In this document: positions 1-6,833 of the stretch, in pieces
How the letters are laid out: each line of letters opens with the position of its first letter
How positions within the stretch are numbered: the first letter of the stretch is position 1
Origin: CAYJXA01 sp964404595
GTDB lineage: Archaea; Nanobdellota; Nanobdellia; Woesearchaeales; GW2011-AR9
Assembly (NCBI GenBank): GCA_964404595.1
Contig: CAYOKQ010000027.1
Coordinates: 1-19,572, forward strand
Length of the DNA stretch: 19,572 nucleotides
Direction of reading: 5' to 3'
Notes under the pieces: model-generated
Seen by the model: only the letters and a program-made list of their open reading frames with translations
What the model was told of the DNA's origin: nothing
The model's database searches: none
Made by a program: the position numbers and the translations under genes

Positions 1-2
1 CT

Positions 3-380
3 ATTTTTAGCAGGATAACAGTAAATGGTCAGCAGCAATTGTTTTCGATGCAAGATAAAGAAATGATACGCGCAAAGATAAAACAGTCCGCACTCACGGT
101 CATCCAAAAAAAAGGAGCTACCGTATTTGCTCCTGCTTCCAACACGGCCGATATGGTTGAAGCCATTATCAAGAATCAGCGTAAAATAATGATCTGCTCG
201 GCTAATCTTACTGGAGAATATGGATTGGAGAATGTCTCTTTGGGAGTTCCCGTGATTCTGGGCAAAAAAGGCATTGAAAAGATTGAGGAGTGGAATTTGG
301 AAGGAACTGAATTAAAGCACTTGCAGGAAGCGGGAAGGAAATTGAAAGAGATGTATGCTGAATTTACACAAAATATATAA
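3..380 (+). CDS. Malate/lactate dehydrogenase family, C-terminal part (5' end outside window)
   Basis: NAD(P)-dependent 2-hydroxyacid dehydrogenase, interconverting malate/oxaloacetate or lactate/pyruvate in the cytoplasm. The reading frame is open from base 3 to the stop at 378-380, so the gene enters from the left edge; the TTG at 39 and ATG at 48 lie inside the domain and are not real starts. The visible part is the end of the LDH/MDH C-terminal domain: the segment with APASNTADMVEAI, then GEYGLENVSLGVPVILGKKG, which is the family's strand-turn-strand signature (GEYG...GVPV.LG..G), followed by a final amphipathic helix. The nucleotide-binding domain, the catalytic His/Asp and the substrate-discriminating loop are outside the window, so malate and lactate dehydrogenase cannot be told apart here. 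The stop codon overlaps the TATA box of the next gene. Confidence 0.85.
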   Translation: MFSRITVNGQQQLFSMQDKEMIRAKIKQSALTVIQKKGATVFAPASNTADMVEAIIKNQRKIMICSANLTGEYGLENVSLGVPVILGKKGIEKIEEWNLEGTELKHLQEAGRKLKEMYAEFTQNI

Positions 381-383
381 AAG
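373..383 (+). promoter_or_regulatory. TATA box for the frameshifted gene at 404
   Basis: The string tatataaaagg, preceded by an A-rich stretch, is centred about 26 bases before the ATG at 404. This is archaeal spacing for a leaderless transcript. It overlaps the stop of the upstream dehydrogenase gene and supports 404 as the original start of the broken gene. Confidence 0.55.
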
Positions 384-403
384 GCCTTACTCTGATTTAT
401 TCG

Positions 404-906
404 ATGAAGAATGACCCTGTAAACAGTTTTTCTTATGAGGAATTAAATGTCATCGGCATTATAGGTCAGGATTTAGAATAATTTCTCATAAATTCATATC
501 CGAATACGACCTTGAAAAATTAGTAAGAACCGAGGGCACCACTTGGAATAAATTTGAACAGCCATTTCCCGCACAAAAAGAACATGCACTGTATATTGAA
601 TCAAATACCTCCACTATCGAATATTTATCGTTTACGCAGATACATTCTCGCCTAGTAACATTTTCAGATAAAGTCAGAATTCTTGGTGATGAATATTTTC
701 GAAAGTCAGATATTGCAACAGCGCAACAATACTGGAGCGATACTGCTGATGTTAGCCAAGACGCAGAAGATTATGCTCGACTGTGCTTATGTGATGGCAG
801 TGTAGAAAGACTTACTCGGCTGAAAGAGTGGATTCAAGGACAAGGAAAAGATCCAGAGAAACTGATAGAGCAGGTTCGTTCTAAAATCAATAATCAACAA
901 CTTTAA
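404..906 (+). pseudogene. Frameshifted hypothetical gene (about 167 residues if restored)
   Basis: A leaderless-type promoter leads into an ATG at 404. That frame (MKNDPVNSFSYEELNVIGII...) reaches a stop at 479-481. The -1 frame then stays open to the TAA at 904-906 and reads like a real hydrophilic, mostly helical protein (for example AQQYWSDTADVSQDAEDYAR and EWIQGQGKDPEKLIEQVR). The downstream frame is open from 439 but has no ATG, GTG or TTG in its first half, so it cannot easily start alone. One missing A near 476-480 would join the two frames into about 167 residues. It could be a real mutation, an assembly indel, or programmed -1 frameshifting; no obvious slippery heptamer is seen. The C-terminal part is weakly reminiscent of TPR-like helical repeats. 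Function unknown. It converges on, and overlaps by four bases, the minus-strand gene that ends at 903. Confidence 0.6.
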
Positions 907-1211
907 AAATTATAAATACTCTCAAATCGGGCAAAGGGATTGAACATTTTTGCTTTGTGGTAATCTCTCGCATCTTCCCATTCTTCCAAGCGGGTAATCA
1001 TTCTTCCTAAATCTTCAGGAGGTAGATCGCGATCAGATCCTTGAATATTATATAATGAAAGATGGGATAGACCTTCTCTATCTTCGTCTGCACGCCAATC
1101 ACGTAGTTGAGAATCGGCCTCTTGGTATAGATAAAAATGGGTTCCAACATAAAGACCATACGCCACAGAAACAGTTGCTACCAGGCCTCTTAACGCTTTA
1201 CCGTACTTCAT
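903..1211 (-). CDS. Small single-span membrane protein, hypothetical
   Basis: A 102-residue protein with one hydrophobic segment near the N-terminus (about residues 7-28, LRGLVATVSVAYGLYVG), followed by a charged, acidic, helical tail of about 70 residues. It is probably a membrane-anchored protein; the small basic N-terminus (MKYGK) suggests the tail is outside. No family recognised. The start is supported by a TATA-like element about 29 bases upstream on the minus strand. Its 3' end overlaps that of the convergent broken gene by four bases, so both genes end without an intergenic terminator. Confidence 0.6.
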   Translation of the reverse strand: MKYGKALRGLVATVSVAYGLYVGTHFYLYQEADSQLRDWRADEDREGLSHLSLYNIQGSDRDLPPEDLGRMITRLEEWEDARDYHKAKMFNPFARFESIYNF

Positions 1212-1235
1212 AGTTTCAACTGAAGTGATGAAGCC

Positions 1236-1247
1236 TTAAAATCTTTA
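1236..1247 (-). promoter_or_regulatory. TATA-like box for the gene starting at 1211
   Basis: On the minus strand the element reads taaagattttaa, centred about 29 bases before the ATG at 1211, which is the spacing of a leaderless archaeal promoter. It is a weak match to the consensus. Confidence 0.4.
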
Positions 1248-1267
1248 TGGTAGAAAAGCACCAAAAC

Positions 1268-1307
1268 CAATAAATACCACCTCACTATCATTTTCTGCTA
1301 AGAGGTG
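1268..1307 (+). promoter_or_regulatory. Probable GAPDH promoter and Shine-Dalgarno site
   Basis: An A/T element (caataaata, about 1268-1276) lies about 43 bases before the GAPDH ATG, predicting a transcript start near 1299. The short leader then contains gaggtg at 1302-1307, seven bases before the ATG. This is the clearest Shine-Dalgarno site in the window; most other first genes here look leaderless. It suggests GAPDH is translated by the leadered route. Confidence 0.45.
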
Positions 1308-1314
1308 TTTCCTT

Positions 1315-2304
1315 ATGATCAACGTCGCTATTAACGGTTTTGGGCGCATTGGTAGAATGGTTTTTCGTGCTGGCTTTAATGATAAAGTGATCAATGTTGT
1401 CGCGGTCAACGATTTAACCGATACCAAAACTTTAGCACAATTACTGAAGTACGATTCCGTGCATGGAAAGTTTCCCGCGCAAGTGAGTTTTACCAATGAT
1501 TCTCTGATTATTGGAAAAAAGAAAATTAAAGTGTTTGCGGAAAAAGATCCCGGCAAATTGCCATGGAAAGATCTTAAAATAGATATGGTGGTGGAATCCA
1601 CCGGTTTTTTTCTAACACAAGAAACGGCATCAGCTCATCTCAGAGCAGGGGCAAAGAAAGTCATCCTCAGTGCCGATGCCAAAGACAATACTAAGACCAT
1701 TATCCTAGGAGTTAATGAAAAAAAATACAATCCAAAAATAGACACCATTATTTCCATGGCTTCCTGCACTTCAAATTGTACTGCCCCCATGACTAAAGTT
1801 ATTTTAGATAATTTTGGCATTGAAACGGCATTTTTTACTACCACCCATGCCTATACGGCAACACAAAAATTACATGATGCTCCGGATAAGAATCTGCGAA
1901 ATGCGCGCGCGGCAGCGGTCAATATCATTCCTCATTCAAGCGGAGCTGCAAAGGCAGTTCCTCTGACCATTCCTGAAATCAAAGGAAATTTTGAAGGGAT
2001 GGCTTTACGTGTACCGGTGATTGACGGATCTATTACAGTTCTTACCGCTTTAGTGAAAAAGAAAACGACTACGGAAGAAGTGAATGCTATCTTCAAGAAA
2101 GCTGCGCAGGTTTCCCTGAAAGGAATTCTGCAATATAGTGAAGAACCTTTGGTGAGCACCGATATTATCGGAAATTCCTATTCCTGTATTTTTGATAGTG
2201 AATTTACCAAAGTCAATGGGCGCTTAGTGCAGGTGCTGGGCTGGTATGACAATGAATGGGGATATAGCTGCAGAATGGTGGATATGATTAAATTTGTTGC
2301 GTAA
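1315..2304 (+). CDS. gap: Type I glyceraldehyde-3-phosphate dehydrogenase, phosphorylating
   Basis: Catalyses glyceraldehyde-3-phosphate + NAD(P)+ + phosphate to 1,3-bisphosphoglycerate in glycolysis. The 329 residues match the normal length for the family. Visible marks: the Rossmann glycine motif INGFGRIGR (residues 6-14 region), AVNDLTD near residue 33, where the acidic Asp favours NAD+ over NADP+, the active-site motif SCTSNCTAP with nucleophile Cys151, the general base His178 in TTTHAYTATQ, the phosphate-site stretch IIPHSSGAAKAV, and the C-terminal WYDNEWGYS. The start is fixed by a gaggtg Shine-Dalgarno site and by the protein beginning exactly at the conserved N-terminus. This is the bacterial/eukaryal class I enzyme, not the archaeal class II GAPDH found in many archaea, which fits DPANN lineages with bacterial-type glycolytic genes. 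Confidence 0.97.
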   Translation: MINVAINGFGRIGRMVFRAGFNDKVINVVAVNDLTDTKTLAQLLKYDSVHGKFPAQVSFTNDSLIIGKKKIKVFAEKDPGKLPWKDLKIDMVVESTGFFLTQETASAHLRAGAKKVILSADAKDNTKTIILGVNEKKYNPKIDTIISMASCTSNCTAPMTKVILDNFGIETAFFTTTHAYTATQKLHDAPDKNLRNARAAAVNIIPHSSGAAKAVPLTIPEIKGNFEGMALRVPVIDGSITVLTALVKKKTTTEEVNAIFKKAAQVSLKGILQYSEEPLVSTDIIGNSYSCIFDSEFTKVNGRLVQVLGWYDNEWGYSCRMVDMIKFVA

Positions 2305-2329
2305 TCTCTTGAAGAAAAAAACATCAAAA

Positions 2330-2340
2330 AACTTAAATAG
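2330..2340 (+). promoter_or_regulatory. TATA box for the 37-residue ORF
   Basis: aacttaaatag preceded by an A-rich BRE-like stretch (caaaaaa), centred about 26 bases before the ATG at 2362. This is good archaeal promoter spacing and supports the small ORF as a real leaderless gene. Confidence 0.5.
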
Positions 2341-2361
2341 TTACGCCAATTTCAATACACT

Positions 2362-2475
2362 ATGGAAAACCAACATTTTATTTCCAATGAAAAGATACGC
2401 CAAGCCATACAAATAATCGCAATAATTATTGGCATCGTAAGTGCTATCGCCATGATTATTTCCTGGCTCATCTAA
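2362..2475 (+). CDS. 37-residue single-span membrane peptide
   Basis: A small ORF that begins MENQHFISNEKIRQAIQ and continues as a nearly uninterrupted hydrophobic helix (residues 18-37, rich in Ile and Ala, ending SWLI). It is too short for most gene callers. Support: a well-placed TATA box upstream, a polar N-terminus followed by a full-length transmembrane segment, and its place as the only intact ORF in this gap. It is probably a small integral membrane protein with a cytoplasmic or short external N-terminus. No family recognised. Confidence 0.5.
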   Translation: MENQHFISNEKIRQAIQIIAIIIGIVSAIAMIISWLI

Positions 2476-2492
2476 AATGGTAAAATTGCTGA

Positions 2493-2612
2493 TGGAATCA
2501 CTCCCGATCCACGAATTACCTCACATATGAAAAAGTTAAAGAATTATCTGAGCGCGCTGCGATGAGGGATATTACTTTATTGTGTGTCGAAGAAATCCCG
2601 GAGCGATGCTAA
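2493..2612 (+). pseudogene. Remnant resembling the C-terminus of a DUF488-type protein
   Basis: This frame is open from 2493 to the stop at 2610-2612 but has no start codon before residue 25. It reads LTYEKVKELSERAAMRD then ITLLCVEEIPERC and stops. A helix followed by 'ITLLC.E..PE.C' closely resembles the part of DUF488 proteins just before their conserved Cys-His-Arg; here the stop follows the Cys directly. The other frames of 2476-2560 carry further protein-like pieces, consistent with indels. I read it as a decayed gene fragment. It converges on the RSH gene, which ends four bases further on. The family assignment is from memory of the motif and is tentative. Confidence 0.4.
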
Positions 2613-2616
2613 ATTC

Positions 2617-4497
2617 TCATTCAAAATAAATTTTCTTCACACCTTTGACTTTTTGAAGGCGTTGCACTAATTCGATGAGATGCTCCAAATCGCGGGGTAT
2701 AACCAAAAAAGAACATTCGGCATTCTGCGTATCAATAAACTTAGCTTTGGCTTCTTTGACTTCGAATCCGGCCTGCACGATAGTGTGCAGTAAATCTGCC
2801 AGTAATCCTCGTCTCTCTTCTGCCCGTATGAAAAAACGAATCTTCTGATTAAATTCTTTCTTCCAGTTCACGGCCACCCAACGATCCTCTTCCTTAAGCG
2901 CAGCACGGCAATCCCTGATATGGGAAGAAATAACTTTTCTTTTGGTGACCAATCCTACAATATCTTCTCCAGGCAAGGGAAGGCAGCATTTTGCCAACAC
3001 GCAAATGGCATTGGGATACTCAGCACATTCAACGAGGATTCCCTGATCTTCCTGAATCAAAGGCCGGAGCGTGCGATAATGCGTTACCGCTAATTTTTCA
3101 TGTTCCTTGAGCGACTTACGGATTTTCTGTTTGGATTTCCCAGATATAACTATCTTAAGCCAGGTCCGGCGAGGCCGCTGATTTTTGTTGGTGAGAATTT
3201 CGACGATATCACCCATTTTTAACTCATTTTTTAAAGAAACAAATTTTCCATTAACACTTGCTCCCACAGCGTGATTGCCTACCTCTTCATGAACGGCATA
3301 GGCAAAGTCAAGCACGGTTGATTGTAAAGGCAATTCTTTGCTATCGCCTTTGGGGGTATAGCAGGTAATAGTATCACCAAATATATCTACTTTTGCTGAT
3401 TCGAGCAATTCTTTATCTTCTTGCTGTAAATCTAAAATGGAGCGCAGCCAGGCAGTCTTTTTCTCAAAGGTCTGTTCTGATCTTATTCCTTTGTATCTCC
3501 AGTGAGCGGCAAGGCCTTCTTCAGATATTTCATCCATTTCCGGCGTGCGAATTTGCACCTCCACTATTTTGCTGCCAAGACGAAGGCCAGTGTGGATCGA
3601 TTGATATAGATTTGCCTTAGGATGAGCAATATAATCTTTCAGCCGGCCTTCCACTGGGTCAAGATTTTCATGCAACAATCCTAAAGTAGTGTAACAATCA
3701 GTGATTGTGGGAACAATTATGCGAATACCAAACAAGTCAAATTGCTTATCGAGTGGAACTTTACGCTTGGTCATTTTTTTATAAATGCTGTAAATGTGCT
3801 TAGAACGCCCTTTGATTTTTACCAGTGGAACTTTATTTCCTAGCACATTTTTAATAGCACGGATAGCCTGCTCGATATCCTGCTCTCGTTCTTCACTTGA
3901 TTGCTCTAAGAAGTTCGCTATTTGAATATATTTATCAGGATGCAATACTTTGAAGGAAAGGTCTTCCAACTGCACTTTTATATTTTCCACACCTAATCGA
4001 GATGCTAATGGGGCGTACATCTCAAGTATCTCCGTGGCGATGCGCTTTTGCTCATCTTTTGGCAAGTACTCGATAGTTCGCAGATTATCTAACTTAATAG
4101 CCAGCTTGATAAGAATAATGCGAACGTCCTTGAGCGTCATTAAGATTATTTTTCGCAGTGCTTGAGCTTCGAGCTGTTTATTTTTCGACTTAAGCTGCTT
4201 GATCTGCTGTTCACCTTGGATCAGGGCCAGCACTTCGTCACCAAACAAAGATTTGATATCATCTATCGTCGTACTATTAAGGCAGCCATGCAGCAAGCTG
4301 GCAATAATGACTTCAGCTGCGGCTTTATTTTCGGCAAGAATGGTGGCGACTCTCACAGCATGCTCAACAAAGGGCTCTCCGGAAATCCTTTTTTTGTCCT
4401 GCAATTCCTGCTCGGCCAGGCTATAGGCTTGCGTAAACTTCTGCATATCTACTGTACTATAGTCCTGACAAGCTGTGCTAAATTCATTCCACCCCAT
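2617..4497 (-). CDS. rel: Long RelA/SpoT homologue (RSH), probable ppGpp synthetase with degenerate hydrolase site
   Basis: Long RSH proteins make and/or degrade (p)ppGpp in the stringent response. All usual domains of a long RSH are present in 626 residues: hydrolase-like domain (about 20-200), synthetase (about 225-340), TGS (about 368-440), a Cys-rich region with AKCCLPLPG...HIRDC (502-530) and a C-terminal ACT domain (about 550-626). The synthetase looks intact: GRSKHIYSIYKK (230-241), DLFGIRI with Asp254, RLKDYIAHPKANLYQSIHT (285-303), and VEVQIRT with Glu313. The hydrolase looks inactive: the metal-binding HD is His70-Gly71, the following ED pair is Asn74-Ser75, and the usual ADRLHN is AIKLDN (133-138), although Arg37, His46, Asn138 and Thr141 remain. 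A TATA-like box lies 26 bases upstream of the ATG, and the gene diverges from the 462-residue gene. Long RSH proteins are rare in archaea and this one was probably acquired from bacteria. Confidence 0.93.
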   Translation of the reverse strand: MGWNEFSTACQDYSTVDMQKFTQAYSLAEQELQDKKRISGEPFVEHAVRVATILAENKAAAEVIIASLLHGCLNSTTIDDIKSLFGDEVLALIQGEQQIKQLKSKNKQLEAQALRKIILMTLKDVRIILIKLAIKLDNLRTIEYLPKDEQKRIATEILEMYAPLASRLGVENIKVQLEDLSFKVLHPDKYIQIANFLEQSSEEREQDIEQAIRAIKNVLGNKVPLVKIKGRSKHIYSIYKKMTKRKVPLDKQFDLFGIRIIVPTITDCYTTLGLLHENLDPVEGRLKDYIAHPKANLYQSIHTGLRLGSKIVEVQIRTPEMDEISEEGLAAHWRYKGIRSEQTFEKKTAWLRSILDLQQEDKELLESAKVDIFGDTITCYTPKGDSKELPLQSTVLDFAYAVHEEVGNHAVGASVNGKFVSLKNELKMGDIVEILTNKNQRPRRTWLKIVISGKSKQKIRKSLKEHEKLAVTHYRTLRPLIQEDQGILVECAEYPNAICVLAKCCLPLPGEDIVGLVTKRKVISSHIRDCRAALKEEDRWVAVNWKKEFNQKIRFFIRAEERRGLLADLLHTIVQAGFEVKEAKAKFIDTQNAECSFLVIPRDLEHLIELVQRLQKVKGVKKIYFE

Positions 4498-4516
4498 GAG
4501 GGGAAGAAATGGAGAG

Positions 4517-4528
4517 TTATATTTAAAG
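4517..4528 (-). promoter_or_regulatory. TATA box of the RSH gene
   Basis: On the minus strand the site reads ctttaaatataa, centred about 26 bases before the ATG at 4497, indicating a leaderless RSH transcript. It lies in the 93-base divergent gap shared with the gene at 4591. Confidence 0.55.
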
Positions 4529-4557
4529 AATTGGATTTGTATTTGTAAAAGCCTAAT

Positions 4558-4566
4558 CTTTATAAG
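4558..4566 (+). promoter_or_regulatory. TATA box of the 462-residue gene
   Basis: ctttataag is centred about 29 bases before the ATG at 4591, so the transcript should start at or next to the ATG. It lies back to back with the RSH promoter in the same divergent gap. Confidence 0.6.
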
Positions 4567-4590
4567 CTATAGTTTACTTCTGGTTGCTGC

Positions 4591-5979
4591 ATGGAATTAG
4601 CCGATCTAGAAAAAAGACAGCTTAGGTTCGTAATAAGGCAATTTCAAGAGTTGAAGAGCATATTGAACCGTACTGATGCACTGGAAAAAACAGAACATCG
4701 TCGAATTTTAGGGGAAGTTTCCGCCATTCTTAGAAAATTCCGATCCGGTTTTTTTGGATGTGAAGAGCGCACCGAATATCAAAGTGCCCGTAATTTTCGT
4801 GCTTTAGAAGAAGCATTTAGGAAAGTAGCACCGGAATTGGATTCTAAACAGCATCAGGAAATCAGCAAACTTCTTGGACAAGCGCAAGTGTACAACGCAA
4901 GTTTAGAAAAACTAGCATCGCGTGGTGGACTTATTGAAAAATCTCTCAAAATTTTACAAAACAATGAACAAAATCTAAAATTGGTTCAACAGCAACTACA
5001 CGACGCACTAGCGGCAGACCTTTCCTTTGAAGCCGTTATTAACGAGTTGATTGCACTCAGCAAGACCATTAAAAAGTTCTATGCAAAGTTTTCTGGATAT
5101 CGGGAAACGTCCTGGGCGCTTATAGCCATTGGTGATAGGATTCTCGTATTATATGATCAGGATCAATTCCATCGTGAAAGTGCCAATTTTGACGACCTGC
5201 TCGTCAGGATTAATAATCCACAAACGCGAGTCCAGGCTCGCAAAGAAGAAGAGGTAGAAGACCAAAAGGCAAGAACCATCCCTGATGATAGTGGCTTTTT
5301 TAGCGATCGAATCTCGTACCTCGAGAGTAGAATGGTGGACAACGTTATCCTAGGCTATTGTGAATTCTCATGGAAATACAAAAAAGAACAATTTTTGGGA
5401 GCTTATGAAATATTCCGCATAGCCACTAAGCCTGGTCTGGGTTTATTATTTCTTGAGCTTATTTTGTCTTGGGCATCGTTGCGCCACGCTCCGGCGATAC
5501 TGGATCGAAAAAACACCTCACCTGCAATTCGCAAGTTGTGGGAATATATAGACACAGAAAAACCCCAGGTCCTTAAGTATCCTGCAGCGCTTTTAAAATA
5601 TCCACTTGCGGTAGGATACACTAAAAATGAGGCCATTGAAGTATTTGGACCAGCGGTAATTACTTCATCCGTTTTTGATGAAAACGGATTTCCGCATGGA
5701 ATTTCCAAAGACAATCTACGCCAGTTACAGGAAAAAATAGGGAATATTCGTGGAATGAGTTATCTACAGAAAGAAAAGATGGCGAGTACCAACCAGGTAG
5801 TTGGTGGAATCGCTAGTTTAGACAAAGCCTATTACTATGATGGAGAAAAGATACTTCTGGCTGGCTTGCTTAAAAAAGGATTTAAGGATGCAAAGAATCG
5901 TTGGAATGTGGTTAAATTTAAGAATGCCGGATATGTTTTCTTCCAGGAATCTAAATCGCGATCTGGATTGATGAAGTAG
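4591..5979 (+). CDS. Uncharacterised protein: helical N-terminus plus GNAT-like segment
   Basis: A 462-residue soluble protein. Residues 1-170 are almost wholly charged and helical (heptad-like stretches such as LEKRQLRFVIRQFQELKSIL, and QNLKLVQQQLHDALAADL), suggesting a coiled coil or helical bundle. Residues 220-232 are a Glu/Lys-rich linker. Residues 255-322 run GYCEFSW...AYEIFRIATKPGLGLLFLEL, then AILDRKNTSPAIRKLWEYI. The order 'strand, bulge, G-x-G-x-L-helix, DR..(T)SP..R..W.Y' resembles a divergent GNAT acetyltransferase family in which PGYGPLLYD is followed by DR.SVSP.A..VW.YY. The assignment is tentative; the acetyl-CoA loop is partly replaced (KPGLGLLF). The rest (330-462) is unassigned. 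The start is set by the TATA spacing. It diverges from the RSH gene, so the two may respond to shared conditions, but nothing shows a functional link. Confidence 0.75.
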   Translation: MELADLEKRQLRFVIRQFQELKSILNRTDALEKTEHRRILGEVSAILRKFRSGFFGCEERTEYQSARNFRALEEAFRKVAPELDSKQHQEISKLLGQAQVYNASLEKLASRGGLIEKSLKILQNNEQNLKLVQQQLHDALAADLSFEAVINELIALSKTIKKFYAKFSGYRETSWALIAIGDRILVLYDQDQFHRESANFDDLLVRINNPQTRVQARKEEEVEDQKARTIPDDSGFFSDRISYLESRMVDNVILGYCEFSWKYKKEQFLGAYEIFRIATKPGLGLLFLELILSWASLRHAPAILDRKNTSPAIRKLWEYIDTEKPQVLKYPAALLKYPLAVGYTKNEAIEVFGPAVITSSVFDENGFPHGISKDNLRQLQEKIGNIRGMSYLQKEKMASTNQVVGGIASLDKAYYYDGEKILLAGLLKKGFKDAKNRWNVVKFKNAGYVFFQESKSRSGLMK

Positions 5980-6005
5980 ATAATTGTATGGAGAATCTTT
6001 TTGAG

Positions 6006-6021
6006 TGTGCTCTAGAGCACA
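6006..6021. promoter_or_regulatory. 16-bp perfect palindrome just upstream of a promoter
   Basis: tgtgctctagagcaca is a perfect inverted repeat with no spacer (8-bp half sites). It ends where the BRE/TATA region of the gene at 6058 begins (TATA about 6027-6036). In archaea, sites just upstream of the BRE are typical for activators. It could also be the stem of a weak terminator for the 4591 gene, but no T-run follows, so an operator is more likely. Confidence 0.4.
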
Positions 6022-6026
6022 GAAAG

Positions 6027-6036
6027 ATTAATAAAG
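6027..6036 (+). promoter_or_regulatory. TATA-like box for the gene at 6058
   Basis: attaataaag is centred about 27 bases before the ATG at 6058, with a purine-rich BRE-like stretch (agaaag) before it. It predicts a leaderless transcript and supports the chosen start. Confidence 0.5.
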
Positions 6037-6057
6037 ATTCAAAAAACGTTTTGAGTA

Positions 6058-6726
6058 ATGGGATTTTTTAGAAAGGGGCGATTAGGAAACATAGCAAGGG
6101 CTTTAGCATTGGTTACTGCTTTAAGTGCGGCTTGTAATAGCAAGTCTAAGGACTTTTTGCTGCAGGTGAGTTCTTTGGATAGGGAAGCTGCTGCGGAACT
6201 TATCAAAAATCCAAAGAAAAAGGATAAGTGGCTCCAGGCATCTTTTGGTCTTGCAAACATTCAAAAATCACTAAAGGACTATAAACCAAATCCAACAGCA
6301 ATCTCAGACCCTCTCTCCCCAGAGGTTTGGGAAAATTTAATACTTATTTTCCAAGAAAATAAAGGGGGATTCAGCTCAGAACCCATACAAACAGCTCTTA
6401 GAATGATTGAATCTGCCGGATTAAGCGCTACATATAATAAATGGATGGAAATTCTGAGAGATTGTGATACGCGCTATGACTCAGCAATGGCTGATAAAAT
6501 TTATGAAGCATATGACCAGACTAGGCTAAATATCAAAAAAGATAAAAGAGCTTTTTACAAAAAAATGAAAGAAAATCGTATTAAAACTTTGTTGGTAAGC
6601 GCTATAACAGCATTGGAGTATACAGGCCATGTTCAAACAAGGTCAGCTCTCCGGAAATTTTACGATTTGTTGGACCGCTTAGATCTAGTTATTCGGAAAG
6701 GATATGTTGATGATTTTAACTGGTGA
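6058..6726 (+). CDS. Uncharacterised exported or lipoprotein-like protein
   Basis: A 222-residue protein that starts with a basic N-terminus (MGFFRKGR), a hydrophobic stretch (about residues 12-25) and ALSAAC at 21-26. It resembles a signal peptide with a lipobox-like Cys26, although position -3 is Ser rather than Leu. The remainder is hydrophilic and largely helical, with Lys-rich segments (KDKWLQASFGLANIQKSLKD, DKRAFYKKMKENRIKTLL). No domain recognised. The start is fixed by TATA spacing. A 16-bp palindrome lies just upstream of its promoter, so it may be individually regulated. It converges on the enolase end of the large minus-strand operon. It may instead be soluble if the hydrophobic N-terminus is only a helix. 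Confidence 0.65.
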   Translation: MGFFRKGRLGNIARALALVTALSAACNSKSKDFLLQVSSLDREAAAELIKNPKKKDKWLQASFGLANIQKSLKDYKPNPTAISDPLSPEVWENLILIFQENKGGFSSEPIQTALRMIESAGLSATYNKWMEILRDCDTRYDSAMADKIYEAYDQTRLNIKKDKRAFYKKMKENRIKTLLVSAITALEYTGHVQTRSALRKFYDLLDRLDLVIRKGYVDDFNW

Positions 6727-6833
6727 TAAATTTAACTATTAAATGTCATGAGAAATTCTGTTTGAGACAATACATGAATTTTTTGTAAGTACATAATTAT
6801 TTTGGATGTCTATAGTATGTGAAGGATAAATTG

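Noticed and set aside
39..380. A 113-residue protein starting at TTG 39.
   Set aside because: The frame is open to the window edge, and conserved dehydrogenase domain sequence already precedes the TTG.
1278..1307. cacctc (1278-1283) pairs with the GAPDH Shine-Dalgarno gaggtg (1302-1307), suggesting a translation switch.
   Set aside because: The predicted transcript start near 1299 leaves the first half out of the RNA, and a 6-bp match with an 18-base loop is expected by chance.
4162..4548. A 128-residue plus-strand ORF opposite the RSH start.
   Set aside because: It is antisense to conserved RSH coding sequence and has no recognisable features.
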